64,000 bases of DNA from Caryophanales bacterium (GCA_012840465.1 DULJ01000085.1:1-64000), one strand, 5' to 3'. Positions 25,771 through 35,395 are shown, counted from the first letter of the stretch. The notes: generated from the letters alone by a model not told the origin. Numbers and translations: made by a program.

Positions 25771-25961
25771 TACGTTATCACTCCTTACTCATTTCTAAAT
25801 CTTAATCCAATTCCATGTGTATTAACATATCTTATAATTATAATTAATAATTTTTATTTGTCGATAAAAATGCACTGTGTTATGGGCCAGAGTTCCCGAC
25901 TCGTGACCCACATTGTCCAATAATTACCCACTATTCCTCTTTTTGAATAACCTTTATGATA

Positions 25962-25991
25962 TTGTTTTATATGATATTATAGTGTTATACT
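25962..25991 (+). promoter_or_regulatory. Probable sigma-A promoter of the second amino-acid ABC operon
   Basis: TTGTTT (25962-25967), 18 bases, TATACT (25986-25991), about 60 bases before the lipoprotein start. The rest of the gap back to 25771 is AT-rich, with a GC tag (GAGTTCCCGACTCGTGACCC) near 25888 but no other structure I can support. Confidence 0.5.
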
Positions 25992-26051
25992 ATGGTAGTG
26001 TACTAAAGTGAAATAATAAAAAATAAAAATAAAAAAGGTGGTTTACTGAAT

Positions 26052-26873
26052 ATGAAGCGTTTTGCCTCTATTATTCTAGTAATGGCAGCAGTATTTTTGT
26101 TTGTTACAGGTTGCTCCTCCAACTCAGGTTCAACTACTGATAAGAAAGAGGGGACTCCAACTCAAGGCACTTCTGAAACAGAAAGCAAACCATTGGTAAT
26201 CGGTATTGATGATAAGTTTGCACCAATGGGATTCCGTGATGAGAAAAATGAAATCGTTGGTTTTGATATTGACATGGCAAAAGCAGCAGCTGAAAAAATG
26301 GGGCTAGAAGCAAAGTTCCAGCCAATTGATTGGAAAACAAAAGAATCTGAGCTTAGCAGTGGACGTATTGACTTAATTTGGAACGGATACACTATAACTG
26401 ATGAGCGTAAAGAGAAGGTTCTTTTCACAAAGCCTTATTTAGCAAACGCACAGGTTGTTGTTACCTTAGCTGATTCAGCTATTACAAAATTAAATGACCT
26501 AGAAGGTAAAGTAGTTGGACTTCAATCACTTTCATCTGCGTCTGATGCATTAAGTGTAAACCCAATTGCAGAAAAAATTAAGACAGTGACCGAGTTTGCT
26601 GATAATGTACTAGCATTGAATGATTTAAGAAGTGGACGTTTGGATGCAGTTGTTATTGATGAAGTTGTAATTGATTATTACATGGCTGAACAAGAGGGTA
26701 TATTTAAAGTACTTGATGAAACGCTAGAACCTGAAGAATACGGAATCGGTGTGAAAAAAGGAAATGAAGAGCTTTTAGAGAAACTTCAAAAAGCACTTGA
26801 TGAAATGAACGAAGATGGTACAGCAGCAGAAATCTCAACAAAATGGTTTGGTGAGGATAAAGTATTAAAGTAA
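26052..26873 (+). CDS. Amino-acid ABC transporter substrate-binding lipoprotein
   Basis: 273 residues. The lipobox FVTGC puts the lipidated Cys near residue 21, followed by a Ser/Thr-rich linker. The mature family 3 binding domain reads LVIGIDDKFAPMGF, then EIVGFDIDMAKAAAEKMG and DLIWNGYTITDERKEKV. It is only distantly similar to the lipoprotein at 9903. The ligand is unknown; polar amino acids or cystine are typical. ATG 26052 is preceded by AAAAAAGGTGG. A hairpin separates it from the permease gene. Confidence 0.9.
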   Translation: MKRFASIILVMAAVFLFVTGCSSNSGSTTDKKEGTPTQGTSETESKPLVIGIDDKFAPMGFRDEKNEIVGFDIDMAKAAAEKMGLEAKFQPIDWKTKESELSSGRIDLIWNGYTITDERKEKVLFTKPYLANAQVVVTLADSAITKLNDLEGKVVGLQSLSSASDALSVNPIAEKIKTVTEFADNVLALNDLRSGRLDAVVIDEVVIDYYMAEQEGIFKVLDETLEPEEYGIGVKKGNEELLEKLQKALDEMNEDGTAAEISTKWFGEDKVLK

Positions 26874-26902
26874 TAATGGAATTAACTTTATTAATAAATA
26901 GT

Positions 26903-26958
26903 AAAAAGGGTAGTCTCGAAAGTGCCAGGCACCGTACCTCTGAGACTGCCCTTTTTTT
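26903..26958 (+). terminator. Intra-operon hairpin with T tract
   Basis: AAAAAGGGTAGTCTC pairs with GAGACTGCCCTTTTTTT. The loop contains GTGCCAGGCAC, which is itself palindromic. It sits between binding protein and permease and probably gives partial termination, so the binding protein is made in excess. Confidence 0.75.
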
Positions 26959-26970
26959 GGAGGAACACAC

Positions 26971-27630
26971 ATGTCTTTAGATTATTTAATCACAATCCTA
27001 AAGCCAATGCTCGAAGGGGCACAAATGACAGTGCTATTGTTTTTTATTGCTATTGTTACTTCAATCCCGCTTGGGTTTGGTTTAACATTAGCTGTAAAAA
27101 GCAGATTCAAGCCGGTGTCATGGCTGGCCCATACCTATATTTACGTTATGCGCGGAACACCGCTCTTGCTTCAGCTTTTACTAATTTGCTTCGGACTTCC
27201 CATGCTCCCTGTAGTTGGTGAATATTTAGTATTAGATCGGTTCGTGGCTGCATGTTTAGGCTTTATTTTAAACTATGCTGCCTATTTTGCAGAAATATTC
27301 CGTGGTGGTCTACTTGCTATCGATAAGGGCCAATATGAAGCGGCACAAGTTCTTGGATTGAATAAATGGCAGACAACAACCCGGATTATTATGCCGCAAA
27401 TGTTCCGGATTGCCCTCCCTGCAGTAGCAAATGAATCCGTGACACTTGTTAAGGATACAGCGCTTTTATATGCGGTCGCGGTACCGGAACTGCTGCACTT
27501 TGCTCAGACTGCAGTAAATCGTGATTTTACAATCGTTCCATTCTTCGTGGCTGGTATCATTTATTTAATTATGACACTACTATTAACATTGTTCTTTAAA
27601 TGGCTTGAAAAACGGTTTAAGTTTGAATAG
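26971..27630 (+). CDS. Amino-acid ABC transporter permease
   Basis: 219 residues, typical of His/Glu/Gln/Arg/opine permeases, with about five helices. YVMRGTPLLLQ and the EAA loop GQYEAAQVLGLNKWQTTTRIIMPQ are present. ATG 26971 follows GGAGGAACACAC; its ribosome binding site lies immediately after the terminator-like hairpin. The ATPase gene follows 15 bases downstream. Confidence 0.92.
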   Translation: MSLDYLITILKPMLEGAQMTVLLFFIAIVTSIPLGFGLTLAVKSRFKPVSWLAHTYIYVMRGTPLLLQLLLICFGLPMLPVVGEYLVLDRFVAACLGFILNYAAYFAEIFRGGLLAIDKGQYEAAQVLGLNKWQTTTRIIMPQMFRIALPAVANESVTLVKDTALLYAVAVPELLHFAQTAVNRDFTIVPFFVAGIIYLIMTLLLTLFFKWLEKRFKFE

Positions 27631-27645
27631 GGAGGGGTGGCATCT

Positions 27646-28392
27646 ATGGCAATCATTGAAGTATCCAACCTCAAAAAGTCGTATGGCACTTTGGAAGTAC
27701 TAAAACAAATTACTTTTGATGTAAATAAAAATGATGTGGTAGCCGTAATTGGTCCTTCAGGTTCAGGAAAAAGTACAATGCTTCGTAGTCTTGTACATCT
27801 TGAGGAAATTAACGGCGGAAGCATATGTGTGGATGGGGACTATTTAGTAAAAGACGGTCAATATTCAAGCCCTCAAGAACTAAAAAGAATTTCAGCCAAA
27901 ATGGGAATGGTCTTTCAACATTTTAATTTATTCCCCCATTTAACGGTTATTGAAAATTTAGAAATGGCTCCGCGTTTGTTAAAAAAAGAATCCGTTCAAG
28001 ATATTCAAAAGAGCAGTGCGGAGTTATTAGAGAAAATTGGTTTAACAAATTGGTCTAGGGCCTATCCGGCGAGACTTTCCGGCGGTCAAAAACAAAGGGT
28101 GGCGATCGCCCGGGCGCTAATGATGAACCCTGATATTCTATTGTTTGACGAGCCAACTTCCGCTTTAGACCCGGAATTAACAGGAGAGGTTCTTCAAGTC
28201 ATGAAGGATCTGGCGAAAGAGCATATGACGATGATCGTTGTGACGCATGAAATGGGATTCGCAAAAGAGGTAGCAAACCGCGTTGTTTTCATGGATAATG
28301 GCGAAATTGTTGAATCCGCCCATCCAACGGAATTATTTGAAAATCCTAAACATGAAAGAACAAAAGCGTTTTTAAACCGTAGTTTGAAATAG
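27646..28392 (+). CDS. Amino-acid ABC transporter ATP-binding protein
   Basis: 248 residues. Walker [11 protein letters not shown]-loop FQHFNLF, signature LSGGQKQR, Walker [13 protein letters not shown] and VTHEM are intact. ATG 27646 is 8 bases after GGAGGGG; a GTG nine bases upstream overlaps that site and is unlikely. It is the last gene of the second amino-acid import operon. Confidence 0.93.
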   Translation: MAIIEVSNLKKSYGTLEVLKQITFDVNKNDVVAVIGPSGSGKSTMLRSLVHLEEINGGSICVDGDYLVKDGQYSSPQELKRISAKMGMVFQHFNLFPHLTVIENLEMAPRLLKKESVQDIQKSSAELLEKIGLTNWSRAYPARLSGGQKQRVAIARALMMNPDILLFDEPTSALDPELTGEVLQVMKDLAKEHMTMIVVTHEMGFAKEVANRVVFMDNGEIVESAHPTELFENPKHERTKAFLNRSLK

Positions 28393-28421
28393 AATGACTA
28401 AGAAAGGGCTGGAGTTTATTT

Positions 28422-28571
28422 GTCTAGCTCCAGCGCCTATCGCCTAGCAAACTTCAGGTCTCCTCCCTACGATAAGTCAACTAAGAATTGCTTACGCAAT
28501 TCAAGTTTCCTTTATCTCAGTCGAAGAACCTCCAGTTTGTACGGCGATGGTCAAGGCGCTTGCGCTTTTCT
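28422..28571 (+). repeat. Dispersed ~150-bp Bacillaceae intergenic repeat
   Basis: It starts TGTCTAGCTCCAGCGCC and ends GGCGCTTGCGCTTTTC, so its ends are inverted (AGCGCC/GGCGCT). An internal GAATTGC/GCAATTC hairpin lies in the middle. Similar elements are scattered through Bacillus and related genomes. Partial copies occur at 40363 (GAAAAGCGAAAGCGCCC) and at the right edge (GTCTAGCTAC). Confidence 0.65.
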
Positions 28572-29170
28572 TATTTAAACCAGCCCTTTTCTTTTGATTG
28601 TTTAATTGCTTCTATTCGATTTTTTACCTCTAGTTTATCAAGAATCGTTGAGATATAATTGCGTACGGTTCCTGCTTTAATGCTTAATTCATCGGCGATT
28701 TCCTTTGTGTTTTTGCCGTCGGCCACTAGACCAAGGACTTCGATTTCCCGGTCGGTCAGCGGGTTTCCTTCACCATAAGCAACTTCAATTAACTCAGGTG
28801 CGTAAACACGTTTACCTGCGACAACCCTGCGGATTGAGTTAGCTAATTCTTCGCTGGGGCTGTCCTTCAATAAATAACCATTGACCCCTGCTTTTAAAGC
28901 TCGCTGGAAATAACCTGTTCTCGCAAAGGTAGTTAAGATAATAATTTTACAACCAGAGTCCTTAAGTTCTTCAGCTGCATCCAGTCCTGTTTTACCAGGC
29001 ATTTCAATATCCATAATACAAACATCTGGTTGGAATTTACGAACAAGTGCTATTGCCTCATCCCCATTTGAAGCTTTTCCAACGACCTTCATATCGTCTT
29101 CAAGCTCAAGTAAAGATCCGAAAGCTCCAAGTAATAGCTGCTGATCCTCAGCAATAACAATATGTATCAT
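28571..29170 (-). CDS. desR: Response regulator DesR
   Basis: 199 residues, the length of B. subtilis DesR and close to it throughout. Receiver domain with IAEDQQLLLGAF and phospho-acceptor Asp54 in VCIMDIEMPGKTG; a C-terminal LuxR-type helix-turn-helix (NPLTDREIEVLGLVADGKNTKEIADEL, then GTVRNYIS). Phosphorylated DesR activates the des desaturase gene on cold shift. It starts at ATG 29170, 11 bases after the DesK stop, in an operon with desK. Confidence 0.93.
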   Translation of the reverse strand: MIHIVIAEDQQLLLGAFGSLLELEDDMKVVGKASNGDEAIALVRKFQPDVCIMDIEMPGKTGLDAAEELKDSGCKIIILTTFARTGYFQRALKAGVNGYLLKDSPSEELANSIRRVVAGKRVYAPELIEVAYGEGNPLTDREIEVLGLVADGKNTKEIADELSIKAGTVRNYISTILDKLEVKNRIEAIKQSKEKGWFK

Positions 29171-29181
29171 CTTTAAACCTC

Positions 29182-30303
29182 CTAATCTGCCTGTTTTACA
29201 TCATTTGGGACACGAATAATTAAAGTTGTCCCCTCGGCTTTTAAAATTTCTAGACTTCCATTCACAAATTCCAGACGTTCCTTCATTCCAGCTAATCCGG
29301 ACCCGTTCACTTCTGTTTCGCAAGGCGCTTTAAAAGTGCCATTATCCTTTACTGTCATGATGATTTCTTTCCATGTTTGTTCAATCGAAATGGAGCATTT
29401 GGTGGCACCACTATGTTTAACAATATTTGTTACTGCTTCTTTTAAACACATACCTAAAATATTTTCGGTCAATAAATTCATAGTTGTCAGCTTAAAATCG
29501 TTGACACCTTCAAAGTTAATTTTAGCTGCATTTAAAATTTGGGTAACTAATACAATCTCATCTTTTAAACTAACAACCCTCATTGAGGATACTAATTTAC
29601 GGACTTCATTAAGCGCAGTCCTTGCAGTCTGTTGGACATCCTTTAGCTCTTTTCGAGCCTGCTCGGGATTTTTATTGATTAATTTTCGTGCAAGGTCACT
29701 TTTAAGGCCGATTAACGATAGTTTCTGGCCGAGTGTATCATGAAGGTCCCGGGCAATTCTTTGCCGTTCCTCTATTTTACTTAACTCAGCTAATCTTTTA
29801 TTAGCATCCTGAAGTTTTTCTTCCAGCTGACCCCTTTGATTTTTATTGTGAATATTAAAGGGCAGAAGAATGACACTAATCCACACAATAATAATAAACG
29901 GAAGCTGCTTAAGAAAAAGATGCCCATGCTGCATAATACTAACATAAAAAGAAACGGTGGTACTTATTAAATGGACAATATATAAAGTAAGGAAGGCGGA
30001 TTGTTTTTTTATATTTCCAATAAAATGCACTAGGAAAAATGCAAAATAGATATAACTAAAAACACTAGTCGCTACACCTGAAATCCCAATTAAAATGATG
30101 GTCCAAATGTAGACAAGCCATCCTTTAGAATAAAAGGCAACTTGATAGATGACAAAAAACAGGACCGTAAGTAGGATGCCAACAACCATTTCAGTAGTGG
30201 AATCTAATTGAAAAATATAATAAAATGGTAAAACATATAGAATGGTCCATATGTAAGGTGACATGCCATGATTTTTGTGAAAGGTAATATACCTTTTGAA
30301 CAT
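29182..30303 (-). CDS. desK: Thermosensor histidine kinase DesK
   Basis: 373 residues. Four to five membrane helices in the first ~150 residues sense membrane thickness. The histidine is in RQRIARDLHDTLGQKLSLIGLK (HisKA_3), and the ATPase domain contains LKEAVTNIVKHS and GSGLAGMKERL. It acts as kinase in the cold and as phosphatase when warm. The adjacent des and desR genes make the assignment firm. It is transcribed leftwards, probably with desR, and is separated from des by 110 bases. Confidence 0.93.
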   Translation of the reverse strand: MFKRYITFHKNHGMSPYIWTILYVLPFYYIFQLDSTTEMVVGILLTVLFFVIYQVAFYSKGWLVYIWTIILIGISGVATSVFSYIYFAFFLVHFIGNIKKQSAFLTLYIVHLISTTVSFYVSIMQHGHLFLKQLPFIIIVWISVILLPFNIHNKNQRGQLEEKLQDANKRLAELSKIEERQRIARDLHDTLGQKLSLIGLKSDLARKLINKNPEQARKELKDVQQTARTALNEVRKLVSSMRVVSLKDEIVLVTQILNAAKINFEGVNDFKLTTMNLLTENILGMCLKEAVTNIVKHSGATKCSISIEQTWKEIIMTVKDNGTFKAPCETEVNGSGLAGMKERLEFVNGSLEILKAEGTTLIIRVPNDVKQAD

Positions 30304-30413
30304 AAAATAAACCTCTTGTCCTAAACTTATTTGATATTAGTATAATCCTATCACAAAAGTCCCCAACTACTTAAAAAATCTTTATGACAAAAGTAGAAGA
30401 GGACCTTATGGAT

Positions 30414-31445
30414 TTATTTGGATTGAATCGAAACCTGATTCATTTTTGTCTTCGGTAAAGTTTTAAGATGTTTAAAAGAGACGAATTTTTTCTTTTGCTC
30501 ATCCCAAAGGCGGAATTTTAAACAACTAAGGCTTGTTAATAATGTAATGGTTGGCGCATTTTGTAAGGCTGCAATATTATTATGGGCCTCTTCCAGATGA
30601 TAATTTGGAACTTTTGGGCTTAAATGATGAACATGGTGAAAGCCGATGTTTCCTGTAATCCATTGTAAGACCTTAGGAAGTTTGTAAAAAGAACTGCCTT
30701 CCACTGCGGCTTTTACATAATTCCAATGCTCATTCGGCTCAAAATAGGAATCCTCGTAAGTATGTTGCACATAAAAAAGCCAAACCCCAGCAGCTCCTGA
30801 AATTAAAAAGATAGGACCCTGTACTAAGAGGAAGCTTTGCCATCCAATCGTCAGGCAAAATAGCGTTACAATTGCCGCAATTGCAACATTTGTAATGTAA
30901 GTGTTCAGGCGTTCCTTGGCTCTAGCCTCGCGATGGTTAAAACGATTTTTTAGTAAAAAAACATAGATTGGACCAAGGATTAACATAATAAATGGATTTC
31001 GATAAAGGCGATAAGAGATTTTACTCCACAAGGATGACTTTAAATACTCATCAACAGTAAGAAAAGAAATATCACCTACACCGCGTTTATCAAGATTACC
31101 ACTTGAAGCATGGTGAACAGCATGATCATGCTGCCATTTTCGATATGGAAAAATTGTAATTATCCCGGTAATAGTCCCAATAATATCATTGGCTTTTCGA
31201 CTTTTGAAAAAAGAATAGTGACAACAGTCATGAAATATTATAAAAATTCTTGTCAATAGACCCGCACCAATAACGGTGAGTGCTAAAGTAAGGAAATAGG
31301 AAATGGACAAGCTTTTGTACGCCAAAAACCACACTAGGATGAACGGTAAAACTGTATTTAATAGTTGGAAAATGCTTTTTCTCATTTCTGAATTCTCGTA
31401 GGGCACCATTTGCTTTCTTACTATCAATTGATCCTGCTTTGCCAT
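30414..31445 (-). CDS. des: Fatty-acid desaturase Des
   Basis: 343 residues from ATG 31445. Four to six membrane helices and the three histidine boxes of acyl-lipid desaturases are seen: HDCCHYS, HDHAVHH and HHVHHLSP. B. subtilis Des is a delta-5 phospholipid desaturase that restores membrane fluidity in the cold. I prefer MAKQ at 31445, because AAAGGG precedes it; the ATG 21 bases upstream has no such site. A palindrome like a DesR site lies about 80-105 bases upstream. Confidence 0.93.
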   Translation of the reverse strand: MAKQDQLIVRKQMVPYENSEMRKSIFQLLNTVLPFILVWFLAYKSLSISYFLTLALTVIGAGLLTRIFIIFHDCCHYSFFKSRKANDIIGTITGIITIFPYRKWQHDHAVHHASSGNLDKRGVGDISFLTVDEYLKSSLWSKISYRLYRNPFIMLILGPIYVFLLKNRFNHREARAKERLNTYITNVAIAAIVTLFCLTIGWQSFLLVQGPIFLISGAAGVWLFYVQHTYEDSYFEPNEHWNYVKAAVEGSSFYKLPKVLQWITGNIGFHHVHHLSPKVPNYHLEEAHNNIAALQNAPTITLLTSLSCLKFRLWDEQKKKFVSFKHLKTLPKTKMNQVSIQSK

Positions 31446-31522
31446 TATTTTAGTCCCTTTCCACATTTTTGATTTAGTAATTATAATAATAAGGTCTTAA
31501 ATGAAGTTTGTGCAGACATAGC

Positions 31523-31551
31523 TGTCATGTGATAGGGATGACAAATGTCAT
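31523..31551 (-). promoter_or_regulatory. Candidate DesR operator upstream of des
   Basis: A perfect palindrome ATGACA-AA-TGTCAT (31538-31551) is flanked by a further TGTCAT (31523-31528) on the des side. DesR acts as an activator on such repeated sites upstream of a weak promoter; the -10-like TATAAT lies nearer des without a good -35. Confidence 0.6.
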
Positions 31552-31607
31552 ACTGCATGGTTGACCGCGTTATCACTAGTGGCGTTAACTCTTGTCGGTA
31601 CATTTTT

Positions 31608-32516
31608 TTATAATTCGTCCGCAATTCCCAGGAGGATAATACCTAACATAACAATGATAATCACGGCATAGTGCTTGTTGCTAAGTCTTTCCTTCAGGAA
31701 AATTCGCGACAATATTACAGAAAAGATACTATAAGATGCAATAAGCGGTGCCGCAATAATGGCGTTTTTCGCCATCGCAAACACGTAGAAAAACTGGCCA
31801 GTTGTTTCTAAAACGGCAGCGAGCCCCTTATCGCGTTCTTTAAAAATATTAAATTGTACTTTTTTAAATCCTTTTAAAAATATAAATGTAATAACGGCAC
31901 AAATGAAAAAGGTGTATTCATAAGCAAGAAGAGCGGCTTCTTCACTAATCAGCTTCATTTCATCAAGATAAATTCCATCAGCAAATGTCCCAAGCCCATC
32001 CACTATACAATAAATAATCGGGAACGTAATCGCCAAAAAACCGAATTGATATTTTTTATCAATTTGAACGGCACTTAATTTCAGTGCTCCCGCTTCTGCC
32101 TTCTTTTCTAAAACAGCAAGGCCAATAATACCGAATGTAATAATTACTATTCCGACGACATCGAAAATCCCAAGATCCTGTGGGAAAAAGATAAATAACA
32201 AAATTGCAGTAACAGCTCCGGAAGAGTTTTGTACTGGGGAAGCAATAGAAAGTTCAATATATCGTAAACCAATATAACCAATTGTCATCGATAAAATATA
32301 TAGTCCGGAAACAGGCAAATATCTTACCATGTCGAACGGATCGAAACTAATTCCTTTAAAGAGCATATACCCTGTAGCATGAATTCCCATGACAACGCCA
32401 ACAATAGTTACGATTTTAAGATGGCTGTATTTATCATCGCTATCGGATCCTTTTTTATAAAATAAGTCAGCACCGCCCCAGGCTAATGCTGTTAAAAGTG
32501 CAAAAATAAACCACAT
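31608..32516 (-). CDS. DMT superfamily (EamA) transporter
   Basis: 302 residues with ten predicted membrane helices in two EamA repeats (MWFIFALLTALAWGGADLFY at the start, SVILSRIFLKERLSNKHYAV near the end). The substrate is unknown; family members export metabolites or move nucleotide sugars. ATG 32516 follows AAGGAG on the minus strand. It is upstream of des in the same direction but separated by the regulatory region, so probably independent. Confidence 0.85.
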   Translation of the reverse strand: MWFIFALLTALAWGGADLFYKKGSDSDDKYSHLKIVTIVGVVMGIHATGYMLFKGISFDPFDMVRYLPVSGLYILSMTIGYIGLRYIELSIASPVQNSSGAVTAILLFIFFPQDLGIFDVVGIVIITFGIIGLAVLEKKAEAGALKLSAVQIDKKYQFGFLAITFPIIYCIVDGLGTFADGIYLDEMKLISEEAALLAYEYTFFICAVITFIFLKGFKKVQFNIFKERDKGLAAVLETTGQFFYVFAMAKNAIIAAPLIASYSIFSVILSRIFLKERLSNKHYAVIIIVMLGIILLGIADEL

Positions 32517-32721
32517 AAATTAATCTCCTTGTTATGTATTTTTTGTTTTTTGAAAACAAAAACTGGCATGATATAAATCACACCTAATTATAATTGGGAA
32601 AAACCATTATATAAAGAGAAAATGTCTTCATCAAAATATATAATCAACTTATTTTATATGATTAGTCATTTCATGATAAGATTTTTATAATAACTTTACA
32701 AAGAAAGGATTTGAAGTTGCC

Positions 32722-33639
32722 ATGGAAATTAAAAAAGTTTCAATTATTGGATTAGGTGCACTGGGAATTTTATTTGGTCATCATTTATCGAAAAGAATGG
32801 CAAAAGAAGATTTAAGAATTATCGCTGATAAAGACCGAATCAAAAAATACCAAACCGATGGTGTGTATTGTAATGATGAACGCTGTGATTTCAACTATGT
32901 TTCCCAAGAAGAAGCTTGTGAGCCAGCCGATTTGCTTGTTTTTACAGTTAAGTTTAATGGATTACAAGATGCCATTAAGGCTGTGAAAAATCATGTTGGT
33001 GAAAATACGATCATAATTTCTGCGCTTAATGGTATTTCCAGTGAAGGCATAATCGGCGATGCTTATGGAACGGACAAAGTGTTATATTGTGTCGCCCAAG
33101 GCATGGATGCAGTTAAAGTGGGGAATAAGCTTACATATGCCAATATGGGAATGCTCGTTTTCGGTGACCAGGAACCGGGAATTATTTCTGGAAAAGTAAA
33201 AGCAGTTCAGGCGTTTTTCGAAAAAACGGAATTTGCCCATGAGGTTCTGACTGATATGAAGGAGAAATTGTGGGGGAAATTCATGCTGAATGTCGGAGTC
33301 AATCAAACAGTTGCCGTTTACGAGAGCAATTATGGTGAAATTCAAAAGGACGGACCTGCAAGAGAGATGATGATTGCAGCTATGAGAGAAGTGGCTATGC
33401 TCTCTGAAAAAGAAGGGATCAGCTTAACGGAAGATGACATTACGTATTGGCTAGATGTATTAAGTACATTAAGCCCTGAAGGCAAACCATCAATGGCGCA
33501 GGATGTTGAAGCTAGACGTTTCAGTGAAGTTGATTTATTTGCGGGAACCGTTTTGGGGTTGGGTAAAAAATACGGTATTCCCACGCCTGTAAATAAAGAG
33601 CTATATGATCGGATTACAAAAATTGAAAGTGAATATTAA
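32722..33639 (+). CDS. 2-dehydropantoate 2-reductase family protein
   Basis: 305 residues. NADPH-binding GLGALGILFG at the N-terminus, the central conserved NGISSE segment, catalytic-region Lys and Asn in KLWGKFMLNVGVN and the late SMAQDVEARRFSEVDLFAG motif are typical of ketopantoate reductase. It would reduce ketopantoate to pantoate for coenzyme A, but no panB/panC/panD is adjacent and Bacilli often have paralogues, so I do not assign panE. ATG 32722. Confidence 0.85.
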   Translation: MEIKKVSIIGLGALGILFGHHLSKRMAKEDLRIIADKDRIKKYQTDGVYCNDERCDFNYVSQEEACEPADLLVFTVKFNGLQDAIKAVKNHVGENTIIISALNGISSEGIIGDAYGTDKVLYCVAQGMDAVKVGNKLTYANMGMLVFGDQEPGIISGKVKAVQAFFEKTEFAHEVLTDMKEKLWGKFMLNVGVNQTVAVYESNYGEIQKDGPAREMMIAAMREVAMLSEKEGISLTEDDITYWLDVLSTLSPEGKPSMAQDVEARRFSEVDLFAGTVLGLGKKYGIPTPVNKELYDRITKIESEY

Positions 33640-33646
33640 TAGTAAT

Positions 33647-33668
33647 CAAATGCGCCTTGGCGTATTTG
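33647..33668 (+). repeat. 22-bp hairpin repeat, copy 2
   Basis: CAAATGCGCC followed by TTGGCGTATTTG; inverted copy of 21719-21740 with one mismatch. Confidence 0.6.
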
Positions 33669-33834
33669 TGCCCTTGCCAAAGGTTTCTTTGCTACCCCTA
33701 TAAGAATGATAAAATTGAAAAAGTAAACACTAAAAGTAGATCCTTTTTGAAGTTGTAATTATACAATTTTACGTAAATCTGATAAAGTATGATTGATTAT
33801 TGATTACATTATAGATTACCTGGAGGTAGATTAT

Positions 33835-35160
33835 TTGGGCACCGAAATATTGGTACTCATTGTACTGATTCTTTTAAATGCATTTTTTGCAGCGTCAGAA
33901 ATGGCGCTTGTTTCCTTGAATGATAACAAAATAAAGTTGATGGCAGACAGTGGACATAAAAAGGCGAAAATGGTTCAAACTCTTTTAAATGAGCCAAGCC
34001 GTTTTTTAGCAACGATACAGATTGGTATTACACTTGCTGGATTTTTAGCAAGTGCTTTTGCAGCTGGCAGTTTTGCCGGACGGCTTGCGGAATTTCTTTA
34101 TAATTTAGGATTGCCACTCCCGAAGTCAACCCTTGCTACGCTTTCTACGGTCATGATTACATTAATTCTTTCTTATTTTACGTTAGTTTTTGGTGAACTT
34201 GTCCCGAAAAGGCTTGCATTACAAAAGGCCGAGCAGATCTCGTTTCTTGCTGTCACTCCATTAACATTCTTATCTAAAATTACATCACCGTTTGTAAAGT
34301 TCTTAACTTTGTCTACTAACTTAATGGTAAGAATGCTCGGACTGGACCCAAATGCGGATGAGGAAGATGTGACAGAAGAAGAAATTCGAATGATGGTGGA
34401 TGTTGGACAGGAAAAAGGAACAATTCTCGAGACAGAAAAAGAAATGATCAATAATATCTTTGAATTTGATAATAAAACGGTCTCTGATATCATGACCCAT
34501 AGAACGAATATCGTAGCGATTCCTGTTGAAACGACTTTGAAAGAAGCGCTACATGTTGCTAATGTGGAAAAATATACAAGACTTCCTGTTTATGATAAAA
34601 AAATAGATAATATTGTCGGTATTTTACACGTAAAAGACTTGTTCCAATTTATTGAGAATGGTGACAGGGAGAATTTTAATCTTCGTGATTTAGTACGGGA
34701 ACCCTATTACGTATTAGAATCAATTAAGATCGATCAACTGTTTAGAGACATGCAAAAAAACAATGTCCATTTGGCAATCGTAATTGATGAATACGGCGGA
34801 ACGGACGGAATCATCACAATGGAGGATTTAATTGAAGAAATTGTCGGAAATATTTTTGATGAATATGATGAACCTGAGCTGGATGTAATTGAAATTGAAG
34901 AAATTGATGAGTATCATTATATTATGGTAGGTACGACAAGTCTTTACGAAGTGGAGGATATTTTAAATGTTGATCTTCCTATACATGATTATGATACATT
35001 AAGCGGATTTATGATCGGGCAGCTCGGCTATATCCCTGGAGTAGAGGATCGCCCTGCTATCGAATATAAAAACATCATTTTTGCTGTTGAAGAAATGAAT
35101 GACAGAAGAATAGTTAAAGTAAAGGTGAGCATTAAGGAAAATGTTCCAGAAGAAGCTTAA
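33835..35160 (+). CDS. Hemolysin-family CNNM/CorC transporter (DUF21-CBS-CorC)
   Basis: 441 residues. An N-terminal DUF21 membrane domain with three to four helices (FFAASEMALVSLND, QIGITLAGFLASAFAAG), two CBS domains (SDIMTHRTNIVAIP, LAIVIDEYGGTDGIITMEDLIEEIVG) and a C-terminal CorC_HlyC domain. The family is tied to magnesium or cobalt efflux. I choose TTG 33835 because GGAGGT lies 7 bases upstream; an upstream in-frame start would add 14 residues without a site. A hairpin follows. Confidence 0.88.
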   Translation: MGTEILVLIVLILLNAFFAASEMALVSLNDNKIKLMADSGHKKAKMVQTLLNEPSRFLATIQIGITLAGFLASAFAAGSFAGRLAEFLYNLGLPLPKSTLATLSTVMITLILSYFTLVFGELVPKRLALQKAEQISFLAVTPLTFLSKITSPFVKFLTLSTNLMVRMLGLDPNADEEDVTEEEIRMMVDVGQEKGTILETEKEMINNIFEFDNKTVSDIMTHRTNIVAIPVETTLKEALHVANVEKYTRLPVYDKKIDNIVGILHVKDLFQFIENGDRENFNLRDLVREPYYVLESIKIDQLFRDMQKNNVHLAIVIDEYGGTDGIITMEDLIEEIVGNIFDEYDEPELDVIEIEEIDEYHYIMVGTTSLYEVEDILNVDLPIHDYDTLSGFMIGQLGYIPGVEDRPAIEYKNIIFAVEEMNDRRIVKVKVSIKENVPEEA

Positions 35161-35173
35161 TTGAATAGGTTTT

Positions 35174-35210
35174 AACAAAGGAAACTAGTTGTATAGTTTC
35201 CTTTGTTATT
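35174..35210 (+). terminator. Hairpin terminator after the CNNM gene
   Basis: AACAAAGGAAACTA pairs with TAGTTTCCTTTGTT around a short loop; only a weak T tract follows. Confidence 0.7.
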
Positions 35211-35395
35211 GGACAAAAATATGTTGTGAATTCTCCACAAAAAATGACAGATATTTTGGTTGTTTAGTACAAGGAAATTTCAAAAAAAATTTAATATAAT
35301 AATAAATGAAGATATAAACTCTCGCTGGCAATGGTGAAAATTGTCGAATGTGGGGTTCGTATATTTGAAAAAATTACGGTAGAGGGGTAATCGCT

